Source: Intestinibacter bartlettii (GTDB lineage Bacteria > Bacillota > Clostridia > Peptostreptococcales > Peptostreptococcaceae). From it: a stretch of 64,000 nt of DNA. The translations under genes and the position numbers were made by a program. Shown here piece by piece: positions 27,275 through 36,326 of the stretch. The DNA is taken from NCBI RefSeq assembly GCF_000154445.1, contig NZ_DS499558.1; one strand, given 5' to 3'. The notes under the pieces were generated by a model, which was not told where the DNA came from, ran no database searches, and worked only from the letters and a program-made list of their open reading frames with translations. Every line of letters begins with the position of its first letter. Position 1 is the stretch's first letter.

Positions 27275-28261
27275 ATGCAAATGAAGGAAATAACATATAA
27301 AGAAGCCCTAAGAGAAGCTATGGTTGAAGAAATGAGAAGGGACGAAGATATCATTTTTCTAGGTGAAGATATAGGTGTCTATGGCGGTGGTTTCGGAGTT
27401 TCCTATGGAATGATAGAAGAATTTGGAGAAGAAAGAGTAAGAGATACCCCAATTTCAGAAGCGGCAATAGCAGGATGTGCGGCAGGAGCAGCTGCAACTG
27501 GTTTAAGAACAATAATGGAAATTATGTTCAGTGATTTTATAACAATAGCAATGGACGTAATAGTAAATCAAGCGGCAAAAATGAGATATATGTTTGGTGG
27601 AAAGGTTCAGGTTCCAATGGTAGTTAGATGCCCAGGAGGATCAGGGACTGGAGCAGCTGCACAGCACTCACAATGTTTAGAAGCTTGGATGTGTCATATA
27701 CCAGGGCTTAAAGTTGTTGCACCATCAACTCCAGCCGATGCGAAAGGATTATTAAAAGCGGCTATAAGAGATAACAATCCGGTAATTTTCTATGAAAATA
27801 AATTATTATATAAAACTACTGGATTAGTTCCAACAGAAGATTACGTAATAGAATTAGGAAAAGCTAATATAACAAAAGAAGGTTCGGATATTACAGTAGT
27901 AACTTACGGAAGAATGTTAGAAAGATGCGAAAAAGCAGCAGAAATTTTAAAAACTCAAGGTATAGATGCTGAAATAATAGATTTAAGAACTTTATATCCA
28001 ATGGATAAAGAAACTATTATAAAAAGTGTCTGTAAAACAGGAAGAGCATTAATAGTTCATGAAGCATCAAAAACAGGAGGATTAGGAGGAGAAATCTCGG
28101 CTTCAATAGTTGAAAGTGAAGCTTTTGATTATTTAAAAGCACCAATTAAAAGATTAGCTGGTAAAGATGTTCCAATACCATATAATCCTCAATTAGAAAA
28201 AGCAGTTGTGCCAGATACTGATGAAATAGTAGAGGAAATTAAATCATTAATTAATAGATAA
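27275..28261 (+). CDS. acoB: Thiamine-PP-dependent E1 beta subunit (acetoin dehydrogenase type)
   Basis: Partner of the preceding alpha subunit. The 328-residue protein has the pyrimidine-binding domain (GEDIGVYGGGFGVS, EAAIAGCAAGAAATGLR) and the transketolase C-terminal domain (about 195-320, VVTYGRMLERCEKAAEIL). ATG 27275 is used because GAGGAGG lies 8 bases upstream; the longer frame from 27257 overlaps this site. A terminator follows directly, so the operon ends with E1. The enzyme would need an E2/E3 encoded elsewhere or may use another acceptor. Confidence 0.9.
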   Translation: MQMKEITYKEALREAMVEEMRRDEDIIFLGEDIGVYGGGFGVSYGMIEEFGEERVRDTPISEAAIAGCAAGAAATGLRTIMEIMFSDFITIAMDVIVNQAAKMRYMFGGKVQVPMVVRCPGGSGTGAAAQHSQCLEAWMCHIPGLKVVAPSTPADAKGLLKAAIRDNNPVIFYENKLLYKTTGLVPTEDYVIELGKANITKEGSDITVVTYGRMLERCEKAAEILKTQGIDAEIIDLRTLYPMDKETIIKSVCKTGRALIVHEASKTGGLGGEISASIVESEAFDYLKAPIKRLAGKDVPIPYNPQLEKAVVPDTDEIVEEIKSLINR

Positions 28262-28276
28262 ATGTAGAAGTTAAAT

Positions 28277-28317
28277 AAAGATTTTCAATTTTATAAAGAA
28301 TTGGAGATCTTTATTTT
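28277..28317 (+). terminator. Terminator after acoB
   Basis: Hairpin AAAGATTTTCAATT / AATTGGAGATCTTT, then a T-rich tail. Confidence 0.85.
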
Positions 28318-28764
28318 TATTTATAGAAATAAAAATGTAAAAAATATTAAACAAAAGTAGAGTCAATTTTTAATAAAATAATTCGTAAATATAACTAAAG
28401 AGTAAGGAAGTTTAATTCGTTTGTCAAAACTATGTGAAAAAATTCAAAAATATCCAAAAACAATAAAAATTTATTGAAAAACAATAAATAATCATTGACA
28501 TATTTAGAAAATAGATATATTATTAAGTTTATAAAAATAAAAGAAAATATTTATTAAAATTTGTGAAAAATGCCTAAATATTAATGGAGGTAAATTGCAA
28601 ATTTTATTTTAAATTGGCAGACTATGAATATAATTATTTGAAAAAAATTTTTATTTTAACTATAATGAATAAAGAATAAATATATACAAAAAATAATGGA
28701 GACCTGTATTTATAAGAGGTCCTTTTATGACGCATGGATAATTAGAATTTAAAGAGGTGAAATT
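28318..28764. promoter_or_regulatory. Intergenic region with ispD promoter
   Basis: About 450 bases without a gene. TTGACA-17-TATTAT lies at 28495-28523 and would give a leader of about 235 bases before ispD. A small hairpin with arms GACCT/AGGTC and a CCTTTT tail lies at 28698-28727 and could be a weak terminator or attenuator. No remnant of acoC or acoL was seen. Confidence 0.55.
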
Positions 28765-29481
28765 ATGAATAGTGTTGTTATTGTTGCTGCAGGAAGCGGA
28801 AGACGAATGAATCTAGACATAAATAAACAATATATAAAATTAGACGAAAAAGAAATGATAGCTCATACGATAGATGTTTTCTATAGCAATGAAAATATAG
28901 ACGAGATAATTGTCTGTATAAGAGAGGAAGAGGAATATTTTTTTGAGCATGAAATATTAGATAAATATGATTTTAGAGATATAAAAATAGCTTATGGTGG
29001 TAAGGAAAGACAAGATTCAATTTATAATGGATTAAAAAAATTAGATTCAAATAGTGATATAGTCTTAATCCATGATGGTGCTAGACCATTTGTAAGCCAT
29101 GCAATAATAAATGAGACAATACAAGTAGCAAAAAATAAAAAGGCCGCAGTAGTTGGAGTTCCAGTTAGGGACACAATAAAAGTTGTTGAAAATGGAGTAG
29201 TAAAAAGTACACCATCTAGACAAACTTTATGGTCAGCTCAAACACCTCAAACTTTCGATAAAGACTTAATAATTAGAGCATATGAAAATGCATATAGCAA
29301 GAATTTTTATGGAACTGATGATTCAATGTTAGTTGAATTTTTAGGCCAAGAAGTTACAATGGTTTTAGGTTCTTATGAAAATATAAAAATAACTAATCCA
29401 GAAGATATAAATGTAGCAGAACAAATTCTAAACCTAAGAAAAAAGTCAAAAATGGGAAAAAGAATGAAAAAAATAGGATAA
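28765..29481 (+). CDS. ispD: 2-C-methyl-D-erythritol 4-phosphate cytidylyltransferase
   Basis: Third step of the MEP isoprenoid pathway: CTP plus methylerythritol phosphate gives CDP-methylerythritol. The 238-residue protein has the nucleotide-binding start VVIVAAGSGRRMN with the basic residues after the glycine loop (7-15), the KQYIKL segment, GGKERQDSIYNGL and HDGARPFV. The basic tail (RKKSKMGKRMKKIG) is an extension. ispF lies about 290 bases downstream. Confidence 0.96.
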   Translation: MNSVVIVAAGSGRRMNLDINKQYIKLDEKEMIAHTIDVFYSNENIDEIIVCIREEEEYFFEHEILDKYDFRDIKIAYGGKERQDSIYNGLKKLDSNSDIVLIHDGARPFVSHAIINETIQVAKNKKAAVVGVPVRDTIKVVENGVVKSTPSRQTLWSAQTPQTFDKDLIIRAYENAYSKNFYGTDDSMLVEFLGQEVTMVLGSYENIKITNPEDINVAEQILNLRKKSKMGKRMKKIG

Positions 29482-29543
29482 TCATTTAGATTAAATTTTA
29501 AATAAAGAAATTATGAAATATATTAATTTATTTCGAGATAAGC

Positions 29544-29647
29544 GCAACGTATAACTGATATGGGAATTTTTTAATTGAGGGAATAAACTTTTTAATTCGT
29601 ACAATACATTAGGGAATAATCATAATTATCATAGTACGTTGCTTTTT
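29544..29647 (+). ncRNA. Candidate structured leader or small RNA between ispD and ispF
   Basis: GCAACGTA at 29544-29551 is exactly complementary to TACGTTGC at 29635-29642, which is followed by TTTTT. The 83 enclosed bases contain three spaced GGGAAT/GGGAAT-like repeats and A/T-rich arms. It could be a terminator with a large loop, a regulatory leader for ispF or a small RNA. No known riboswitch class was recognised. Confidence 0.4.
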
Positions 29648-29769
29648 AATGCAAATTTGTAATTTACATAGGAATTTATACACAAAAATCGATAATAGAA
29701 TTAAAGGAAACAATACTAAAAAAATAGATGTAAATAGAATAAAAAATTTTAAATAATAGGAGAAAAAAA

Positions 29770-30252
29770 ATGAGATTTGGTATAGGATATGATGTTCATA
29801 AATTAGTTGAAAACAGAAAATTAGTATTAGGTGGAGTGGAAATAGAACACGATAAAGGGCTTTTAGGACATTCAGATGCAGATGTATTAGTTCATGCAAT
29901 AATGGATGCAATTTTAGGGGCATTAGCCTTAGGAGATATCGGGAAACATTTCCCGGATACAGAGCCAAAATATAAGGGAGCGGATAGTATAAAGTTATTA
30001 GAATTTGTAAATAATCTAATAGAAAGCAAAGGTTATAAAGTAAACAATATAGATAGCATAATTATCGCACAAGCACCTAAAATGGCTCCACATATTCTAA
30101 AAATGAGAGAAAATATAGCAAAGGCTATAAATTCAGATATAGATTGCGTGAGTATAAAAGCTACAACAGAGGAAGGACTTGGTTTCACGGGAAACAAAGA
30201 AGGAATATCATCACAAGCAATCTGCTCACTAATTAAAGTTGACAACAAATAA
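29770..30252 (+). CDS. ispF: 2-C-methyl-D-erythritol 2,4-cyclodiphosphate synthase
   Basis: Fifth step of the MEP pathway: cyclisation of CDP-methylerythritol 2-phosphate with release of CMP. The 160-residue protein has the metal site GYDVHKL (Asp8, His10) and HSDADVLVHAIMDA (His42 region), LALGDIGKHFPD, and the C-terminal ATTEEGLGFTG. Length is typical of a trimeric IspF. The promoter for proS overlaps its last codons. Confidence 0.97.
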   Translation: MRFGIGYDVHKLVENRKLVLGGVEIEHDKGLLGHSDADVLVHAIMDAILGALALGDIGKHFPDTEPKYKGADSIKLLEFVNNLIESKGYKVNNIDSIIIAQAPKMAPHILKMRENIAKAINSDIDCVSIKATTEEGLGFTGNKEGISSQAICSLIKVDNK

Positions 30253-30267
30253 TAAATAATATATTAT
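30239..30267 (+). promoter_or_regulatory. Promoter of the T-box/proS transcript
   Basis: TTGACA, exactly 17 bases, TATTAT, overlapping the end of ispF. It would start transcription just ahead of the T-box leader. Confidence 0.8.
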
Positions 30268-30289
30268 AAAAGAGATTATGAAAATCATT

Positions 30290-30530
30290 AAAATATAACA
30301 AAAGCAACGATTAAGAAATAGTAAAAAATGTGAGTCTTTACAGAGAGGGAGCATTGGTGAGAGTTCCCAAGATAATGTTTTTGAACCAGTCTTTTAGCAT
30401 AAAAACGGTAAAAAGTTTTTACGGTAGGGACCGTTACATCCCCATGAGAGAGCTTATTACAAGCTAATTAGAGTGGTACCGCGGAAATATAACCTTTCGT
30501 CTCTTTTAATAGAGATGAAAGGTTTTTTTA
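30290..30530 (+). promoter_or_regulatory. T-box leader (tRNA-Pro sensing)
   Basis: A T-box riboswitch controls proS. The conserved T-box with GAGTGGTACCGCGG is at 30471-30484; the T-box bulge pairs with the uncharged tRNA acceptor end. Stem I lies in the first 110 bases, with GAACCA at 30383-30388 giving the probable specifier CCA (30386-30388), a proline codon that matches the TGG anticodon of the tRNA-Pro at 1629. The hairpin AACCTTTCGTCTC / GAGATGAAAGGTT with T-run (30491-30528) is the terminator; uncharged tRNA-Pro would favour the antiterminator. Confidence 0.93.
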
Positions 30531-30561
30531 ATACAGAAAAACTAAGGAGGAATAATCAGAG

Positions 30562-32277
30562 ATGAGAATGTCAAGAATGTTAATGCCAACATTAAAAGAA
30601 GTACCATCTGATGCGGAGATAACAAGTCATCAATTAATGCTTAGAGCAGGTATGATAAGAAAAATGGCATCAGGAATTTACAACCAATTACCAATGGGTA
30701 TAAGAGTATTCAGAAAAGTAGAAGATATAATAAGAGAAGAAATGAACGCTAAAGGAGCACAAGAAATATCATGTGCACTATTAGTTCCTGCTGAATTATG
30801 GCAAGAATCAGGAAGATGGGATGTTATGGGTCCTGAAATGTTCAGACTAAAAGATAGAAACGGAAGAGATTACTGTCTTGGACCAACACATGAAGAAACT
30901 TTCACACACATAGTGAGAAATGAAATAACTTCATACAAACAACTTCCACTTAATTTATACCAAATCGAAACTAAATTCAGAGATGAAAGAAGACCAAGAT
31001 TTGGGGTTATGAGAACTAGAAACTTTACAATGAAAGATGCTTACAGCTTTGATGCTGACCAAGAAGGATTAGACAAATCATATGATGATATGTTTGATGC
31101 ATACACTAGAATATTTGCTAGATGTGAATTAGATAACAGTCCAGTTCAAGCAGATTCTGGTGCTATGGGTGGTTCTGCATCTGCAGAATTCATGGTTAAA
31201 TCAGAAGTTGGTGAAGATGAAATAGTATTCTGTAGTGGATGTGACTATGCTGCAAATATAGAAAAAGCTACTTCAGTTAACCACGAAGCATCAACTGAAG
31301 AAATGAAAGAAATGAGCGAAATAGAAACTCCAAATGTTCATACTATAGAAGAATTACAAGATTTCTTTAAAATGGATGCTGGACAATTTGCTAAAACATT
31401 AATATACTATGCAGACGGAAAAACAGTAGCAGTTGTCGTTAGAGGAGACAGAGATGTTAACGAAACTAAAGTTGCTAATGCTATAGGTGGAGCTGTTGAG
31501 TTTGAACTTGCTAGCGAAGACACAATAAAAGCTGTTACAGGTGCGGAAGTAGGATTTGCTGGACCAATAGGAATAAAAGCTGATTATTTATTCATAGACC
31601 AAGAAGTAGTTGATCAAAGAAATGTCATAGTTGGTGCTAATAAAACTGGTTACCATATACAAAATGCTAACTTTGGTAGAGATTTTGAAGGTCAAGTTGG
31701 AGATTTCAGGAATGTTCAAGAAGGAGATAAATGTCCAAAATGTGGTCAACCACTTGAAATAATGAGAGGGGTTGAAGTTGGACACATATTCAAATTAGGA
31801 ACTAAATATTCTGAATCTATGGGAGCTACTTTCCTAGATCAAAACGGAAAATCTCAACCAATCATAATGGGATGCTACGGAATAGGTGTTGAAAGAACTG
31901 TTGCAGCTGTAATAGAACAACATCATGACGAAAACGGAATAATATGGCCATTAGCAATAGCTCCATATCATGTAGTAGTTGTTCCAGTTAACGTTAAAAA
32001 AGAAGAACACTTAGAAAATGCTGAAAAAATCTACAAAGAATTAGAAGCTGCTGGTGTAGAAGTATTACTAGATGACAGAAACGAAAGAGCTGGATTCAAA
32101 TTCAAAGATTCTGATTTATTAGGTATACCAATGAGAATTACTGTTGGTAAAGATATAGTAGACGGAAAAGTTGAATTCAAATTAAGAAAAGAAGCTGACA
32201 AAGAAATAATATCTGTTGATGAAGTTTTAGATAGAGTAAAAGCTGAATTTGCAAAAAACAACGTAAAATTAGGATAA
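30562..32277 (+). CDS. proS: Prolyl-tRNA synthetase
   Basis: Class II synthetase charging tRNA-Pro. At 571 residues it is the bacterial-type ProS with the catalytic core (motif 2 region FRDERRPRFGVMRTRNF, motif 3 GCYGIGVERTVAA), an editing domain inserted between motifs 2 and 3 (about 225-390) and the C-terminal anticodon-binding domain (about 470-571). The T-box leader just upstream gives response to proline starvation. AAGGAGG precedes the ATG. Confidence 0.98.
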   Translation: MRMSRMLMPTLKEVPSDAEITSHQLMLRAGMIRKMASGIYNQLPMGIRVFRKVEDIIREEMNAKGAQEISCALLVPAELWQESGRWDVMGPEMFRLKDRNGRDYCLGPTHEETFTHIVRNEITSYKQLPLNLYQIETKFRDERRPRFGVMRTRNFTMKDAYSFDADQEGLDKSYDDMFDAYTRIFARCELDNSPVQADSGAMGGSASAEFMVKSEVGEDEIVFCSGCDYAANIEKATSVNHEASTEEMKEMSEIETPNVHTIEELQDFFKMDAGQFAKTLIYYADGKTVAVVVRGDRDVNETKVANAIGGAVEFELASEDTIKAVTGAEVGFAGPIGIKADYLFIDQEVVDQRNVIVGANKTGYHIQNANFGRDFEGQVGDFRNVQEGDKCPKCGQPLEIMRGVEVGHIFKLGTKYSESMGATFLDQNGKSQPIIMGCYGIGVERTVAAVIEQHHDENGIIWPLAIAPYHVVVVPVNVKKEEHLENAEKIYKELEAAGVEVLLDDRNERAGFKFKDSDLLGIPMRITVGKDIVDGKVEFKLRKEADKEIISVDEVLDRVKAEFAKNNVKLG

Positions 32278-32289
32278 ATTAATCTAAAA

Positions 32290-32332
32290 AATAAAGCTCA
32301 ATTACTTTATATTATGGGGATTGAGCTTTATA
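32290..32332 (+). terminator. Terminator after proS
   Basis: Hairpin AAAGCTCAAT / ATTGAGCTTT; the following T-run is weak. Confidence 0.78.
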
Positions 32333-32418
32333 ATAGATAAAGTAGAATTTATAAATAATAGTATTGAAAATGATGGTGCATAATAAAATTATCATTATTC
32401 AAAAATAGGAGGTACAAA

Positions 32419-33903
32419 ATGAGTGAAGTAAGAGTAAGATTTGCTCCAAGTCCAACAGGATTTGTTCATATAGGTAGTTTAAGAACAGCTTTATACAACT
32501 ACTTATTTGCTAAAAAAATGGGCGGAAAATATATACTAAGAGTAGAAGATACAGACAGAACTAGATTAGTTGATGGCGCTATAGAAAATATGCTAAATGC
32601 TATGAAATGGGCTGGAGTTAACCATGACGAAGGTGTTATGTTAGATGACAATGGAAACGTTGTTCAAAAGGGCGAATACGGGCCATACATACAATCAGAA
32701 AGATTAGATATATACAAAAAATATATTCAAGAATTATTAGATAACGGAAAAGCATACTACTGCTTCTGTACAAAAGAAAGATTAGACGAAGTTAGAGAAA
32801 AACAAAAAGAAGCTGGTGAAACTCCAAGATACGATGGACACTGTAGAGATTTAACTCAAGAAGAAATCGATGCTAAAATAGCTGCTGGTGAACCATATGT
32901 AATAAGATTAAGATTACCAGAAAACCATGTAATAAAATTCACTGACTTAGTTAGGGGAGAAACTGAATTCAACACTAACGATTTAGATGATCAAGTATTA
33001 ATAAAAACTGATGGTTTCCCAACTTACCACTTCGCAGTTGTAGTTGATGACCACCTAATGAAAATAACTCACGTAATAAGAGGGGAAGAATGGGTTTCTT
33101 CAACTCCAAAACACGTTTACTTATACGAAGCATTCGGATGGGAAGCTCCAAAATTCGTTCACTTACCAAACATACTTAATAAAGAAAAGAAAAAATTAAG
33201 TAAAAGACAAGGTGACGTTGCAGTAGAAGATTTCAAGAAAAAAGGATACTTACCAGAAGGTCTAGTTAACTACGTTGCATTAGTTGGTTGGTCTCCAGAA
33301 GAAAATAAAGAAATATTCTCTATGGAAGAATTAGAACAAGCTTTCTCTATAGAAAGAGTTTCAAAAAGTGGTGGAGTATTCGACACAGAAAAATTAAACT
33401 GGGTTAACCAACACTACATGAAAGACGGAGATGATGATGTTTTAACTAAATTAGCTATACCATTCATCGTTGAAGCTGGATATGTAACTGCTGAAGAAGC
33501 TGAAGAAAAATATGACTTCTTAAAATCAATAGTTTCTTTATTAAAAGAAAAATTACACTATGTAAAAGAAATAACTGACCATATATCAATATTCTTTGGA
33601 GATAAAGTTGAGGTTGAAACTGAAGAAGGTGCTGAATTCTTAAAAATGGAACATATACCAACTTTAGTTAATGCATTAGAAGAAAAAATATCAGAAGTAG
33701 ATGTTTTAACTGAAGAAACAGTACAAGCGATATTAAAATCTATCCAAAAAGAATACAAAATAAAAGGTAAAAACCTATACATGGGAACTAGAATACCTCT
33801 TACAGGACAAATGCATGGTGGAGATTTAGCGAAAACTATGGTTATCTTAGGTAAAGATGTTTGCTTAAAGAGATTAGCATATGCTAAAGAAAATTTAATA
33901 TAA
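32419..33903 (+). CDS. gltX: Glutamyl-tRNA synthetase
   Basis: Class I synthetase for tRNA-Glu, possibly also tRNA-Gln if no GlnRS exists (not decidable here). The 494-residue protein has the HIGH-type motif HIGS in PSPTGFVHIGSLRTALYNY (about 11-29), the zinc-like segment YCFCTKERL...HCRD (about 114-143) and the KMSKS-type motif KKLSKRQGD (near 256). The C-terminal half is the anticodon-binding region. ATG follows AGGAGGT. Terminators flank it. Confidence 0.98.
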   Translation: MSEVRVRFAPSPTGFVHIGSLRTALYNYLFAKKMGGKYILRVEDTDRTRLVDGAIENMLNAMKWAGVNHDEGVMLDDNGNVVQKGEYGPYIQSERLDIYKKYIQELLDNGKAYYCFCTKERLDEVREKQKEAGETPRYDGHCRDLTQEEIDAKIAAGEPYVIRLRLPENHVIKFTDLVRGETEFNTNDLDDQVLIKTDGFPTYHFAVVVDDHLMKITHVIRGEEWVSSTPKHVYLYEAFGWEAPKFVHLPNILNKEKKKLSKRQGDVAVEDFKKKGYLPEGLVNYVALVGWSPEENKEIFSMEELEQAFSIERVSKSGGVFDTEKLNWVNQHYMKDGDDDVLTKLAIPFIVEAGYVTAEEAEEKYDFLKSIVSLLKEKLHYVKEITDHISIFFGDKVEVETEEGAEFLKMEHIPTLVNALEEKISEVDVLTEETVQAILKSIQKEYKIKGKNLYMGTRIPLTGQMHGGDLAKTMVILGKDVCLKRLAYAKENLI

Positions 33904-33932
33904 TTTGATTAATATAAATTAACTTTATTGTG

Positions 33933-33970
33933 AAACCCCTTGATTTTCAAACAAAATCAAGGGGTTTTTA
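33933..33970 (+). terminator. Terminator after gltX
   Basis: Strong hairpin AACCCCTTGATTTT / AAAATCAAGGGGTT followed by TTT. Confidence 0.94.
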
Positions 33971-34094
33971 AATTTTGTAAGTTCTACAAAAAATAATAAC
34001 TAGGAAAATGTCCGTTGATTTGTTATCATATAGTGTATGATTAAATTATATTTAAAAAATCATATAAACTCGAAAAAAAAGGGAGAATATAATA

Positions 34095-34748
34095 ATGAAA
34101 AAATACGATATAGTTAAAATGATTAAGGAATATTTAATCGTTACACTTGGCGTGATACTAGTATCATTTGGTTTACAATATTTCTATGCACCGAATGATA
34201 TAGCAGGAGGGGGCTTAAGTGGTTTAGCATTAGTAATAAACCATTATGTACCATTCCTATCTACAGGAACTTTAGTATTCTTAGGAAATTTAATATTATT
34301 TGTTATAGCATTTTTATTAATTGGAAGTGATTTTGGTGCTAAGACTATTTATGCAAGTTTCGCATTATCATTTGCAATGGACTTTATGGAAAAGGTAATG
34401 CATAGTTATGCTCTTACAACTAATTTAGCACTAGCAGTTGTATTTGGAACTTTAATAATAGGTACAGGTCTTGCAATAGCATTCGCAACAAATGCATCAA
34501 CAGGTGGGACTGATATATTAGCTAAGATACTTAACAAATATACTAAATTTAATATAGGTAGAGCATTATTAATGGTAGACTTATTTGTAGTTGTATTTGG
34601 AGCAATAACTTTCGGATTAAACAAAGGATTTTATTCATTAATAGCGGTAGTTATTAATGGATTATTAGTTGATAAAGTTATAGATATGATAGGTAAATAT
34701 AAACAGAAAAAAGCTGCAGAAGAATTAAATGAAGAAAAAGTAGCTTAA
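34095..34748 (+). CDS. YitT-family membrane protein, short form
   Basis: A 217-residue integral membrane protein with about five to six hydrophobic segments. The start resembles the YitT family (ITLGVILVSFGLQYFYAPNDIAGGG-like region, residues about 15-40, and TNASTGGTDILAKI near 135). Usual YitT proteins carry a C-terminal cytoplasmic DUF2179 domain and reach about 280-290 residues; here the chain ends soon after the last membrane segment in a charged tail (KQKKAAEELNEEKVA). Function is unknown. It has its own terminator. Confidence 0.85.
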   Translation: MKKYDIVKMIKEYLIVTLGVILVSFGLQYFYAPNDIAGGGLSGLALVINHYVPFLSTGTLVFLGNLILFVIAFLLIGSDFGAKTIYASFALSFAMDFMEKVMHSYALTTNLALAVVFGTLIIGTGLAIAFATNASTGGTDILAKILNKYTKFNIGRALLMVDLFVVVFGAITFGLNKGFYSLIAVVINGLLVDKVIDMIGKYKQKKAAEELNEEKVA

Positions 34749-34762
34749 GGAGCTTAAAGAGA

Positions 34763-34816
34763 AAGGGTCGTTAATCAATGAATCTAAGTTGATGATTATC
34801 GGCCCTATTTTTTTGA
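34763..34816 (+). terminator. Terminator after the YitT-like gene
   Basis: Hairpin AGGGTCGTTAATCA / TGATTATCGGCCCT followed by T7. Confidence 0.9.
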
Positions 34817-34878
34817 ATAAAAAATAAAATATATAACTACAAAATTTAGTTTTATAGTTATTAAAAAATTGTAAAAAA

Positions 34879-34910
34879 AATGGACTACTCAATTTGAGTA
34901 GTCCATTTTA
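34879..34910. terminator. Bidirectional terminator, mainly for the minus-strand permease
   Basis: Perfect hairpin AATGGACTACTCAA / TTGAGTAGTCCATT with A-run on the left and T-run on the right. It lies just past the stop of the minus-strand permease gene. Confidence 0.9.
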
Positions 34911-34923
34911 TATTAAACAATTA

Positions 34924-36276
34924 TTAAGCAGTTTTATCTAAATCGTTATTGTTTGAGTTAGATTTTTGAACAAAACTGTATATTGGTAAACCTATTAAAG
35001 TTATAACAACCCCACCAAGTGATATCATTGTGTTTGTGAAACCAGATAATAATAATTGACTCACAACAACGAATAAACCACCAGCTATAGCAATCATTGG
35101 TATGAATGGATATAGAGGAACTTTATAAGGTCTTTCTAAGTTAGGTTGATCTTTTCTTAATTTGAACACACCTATGAATGTTAACACGTAGAATGCCCAT
35201 ACAGCAAACATTGATAAGTCTGTTAATAAGTTGAATTGTCCTGTTAAAGCATATAAGCAAGCTACTACACCCATTGTTAATGTAGCGTTAGCAGGAACAC
35301 CATTTTTATTTACGCTTCCGAAGAAGTTACTTGCAGGTAAAGATTTTTGAGTACCTAAAGTGAATAATATTCTTGGTCCAGTTAATAAGTATCCGTTTAA
35401 AGCACCGAATACAGATATTAATATACCTACAGTTATAAATTTACCACCGAATGGTCCAAATATAGCTTCTGCAACTGCTGAAGCAGGAGAAGAATATTGA
35501 GCTAATTCATTAGCTGGTAATACCCAAAGGTAAGCAACATTTATTAATAAATAAACTGCCATAACTAAAGATAAACCACCTACTATAGCTTTAGGTAAGT
35601 CTTTTCCTGGATTTTTCATTTCACCAGCTATAGCACCAACGTTTATCCATCCATCATAAGCGAATAGTATAGCTATTAATAGAGAACCTACAACTCCACC
35701 AGCTGAAACTCCTTCACCTACCATTGGAGTTAATATAGGGTTGTTTCCGCCACCTTTAACGAATCCGAAAACTATTATTAAAGCAAGAGGTATTAATTTA
35801 CCTACTGTTGCAACCGTTTGTATTAAACCTCCAGTTTTAGAACCTAAAGAGTTTAAAACAGATATAAGTAATATAACACCTATAGTTATAGGTAATACTA
35901 AAGATTCATTTCCTATTAATCCAGCACTTTGTTGACCGAACATAACAGCTAAAGCAGCTATTGTAGCAGGGAAGAATAGAACAACTTGCATCCATCCTGT
36001 TAAGAATCCTAATTTTTTACTATATATTTCTTCGATGTAAACCATCATACCACCAGTTTTTGGTATTGCTGCAGATATTTCAGCAGCAGTAAGACCAGCA
36101 GCTATTGTCATAACACCTGCGATAACCCATGCTATCATACCTAATCCAGGTGCTCCACCAGTTGCAGTATATACAGCTTGTGGTTTAAAGAATACACCAC
36201 CACCGATTACCATACCAACAACAGTAGATAAAGCAGCAGCGAATCCTAAGTTCTTTTGTAACTTATTATTTTCCAT
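34924..36276 (-). CDS. APC-family amino-acid permease, copy A
   Basis: A 450-residue secondary transporter with about 12 membrane segments. The N-terminal GMVIGGGVFFKPQAV segment is the consensus substrate-binding loop of the APC/LAT group, close to the Bacillus serine/threonine exchanger SteT. It is closely similar to copy B at 37587 (shared VYTATGGAPG, AIPKTGGMMVY, FGALNGYLLTGPRI). Unlike copy B, its upstream region shows no glycine aptamer but a duplicated AT-rich element. The ribosome site AAAGGA precedes the ATG. Substrate is not determined; a small neutral amino acid is likely. Confidence 0.9.
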   Translation of the reverse strand: MENNKLQKNLGFAAALSTVVGMVIGGGVFFKPQAVYTATGGAPGLGMIAWVIAGVMTIAAGLTAAEISAAIPKTGGMMVYIEEIYSKKLGFLTGWMQVVLFFPATIAALAVMFGQQSAGLIGNESLVLPITIGVILLISVLNSLGSKTGGLIQTVATVGKLIPLALIIVFGFVKGGGNNPILTPMVGEGVSAGGVVGSLLIAILFAYDGWINVGAIAGEMKNPGKDLPKAIVGGLSLVMAVYLLINVAYLWVLPANELAQYSSPASAVAEAIFGPFGGKFITVGILISVFGALNGYLLTGPRILFTLGTQKSLPASNFFGSVNKNGVPANATLTMGVVACLYALTGQFNLLTDLSMFAVWAFYVLTFIGVFKLRKDQPNLERPYKVPLYPFIPMIAIAGGLFVVVSQLLLSGFTNTMISLGGVVITLIGLPIYSFVQKSNSNNNDLDKTA

Positions 36277-36326
36277 TTGTATAAATCCTTTCTTTTATTG
36301 AATATTAAACTTTTAATTTAAAAAGC

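Noticed and set aside
28262..28764. Remnants of acoC or acoL after acoB.
   Set aside because: No lipoyl-domain, E2 or flavoprotein motif is visible in any frame; a terminator closes the operon.
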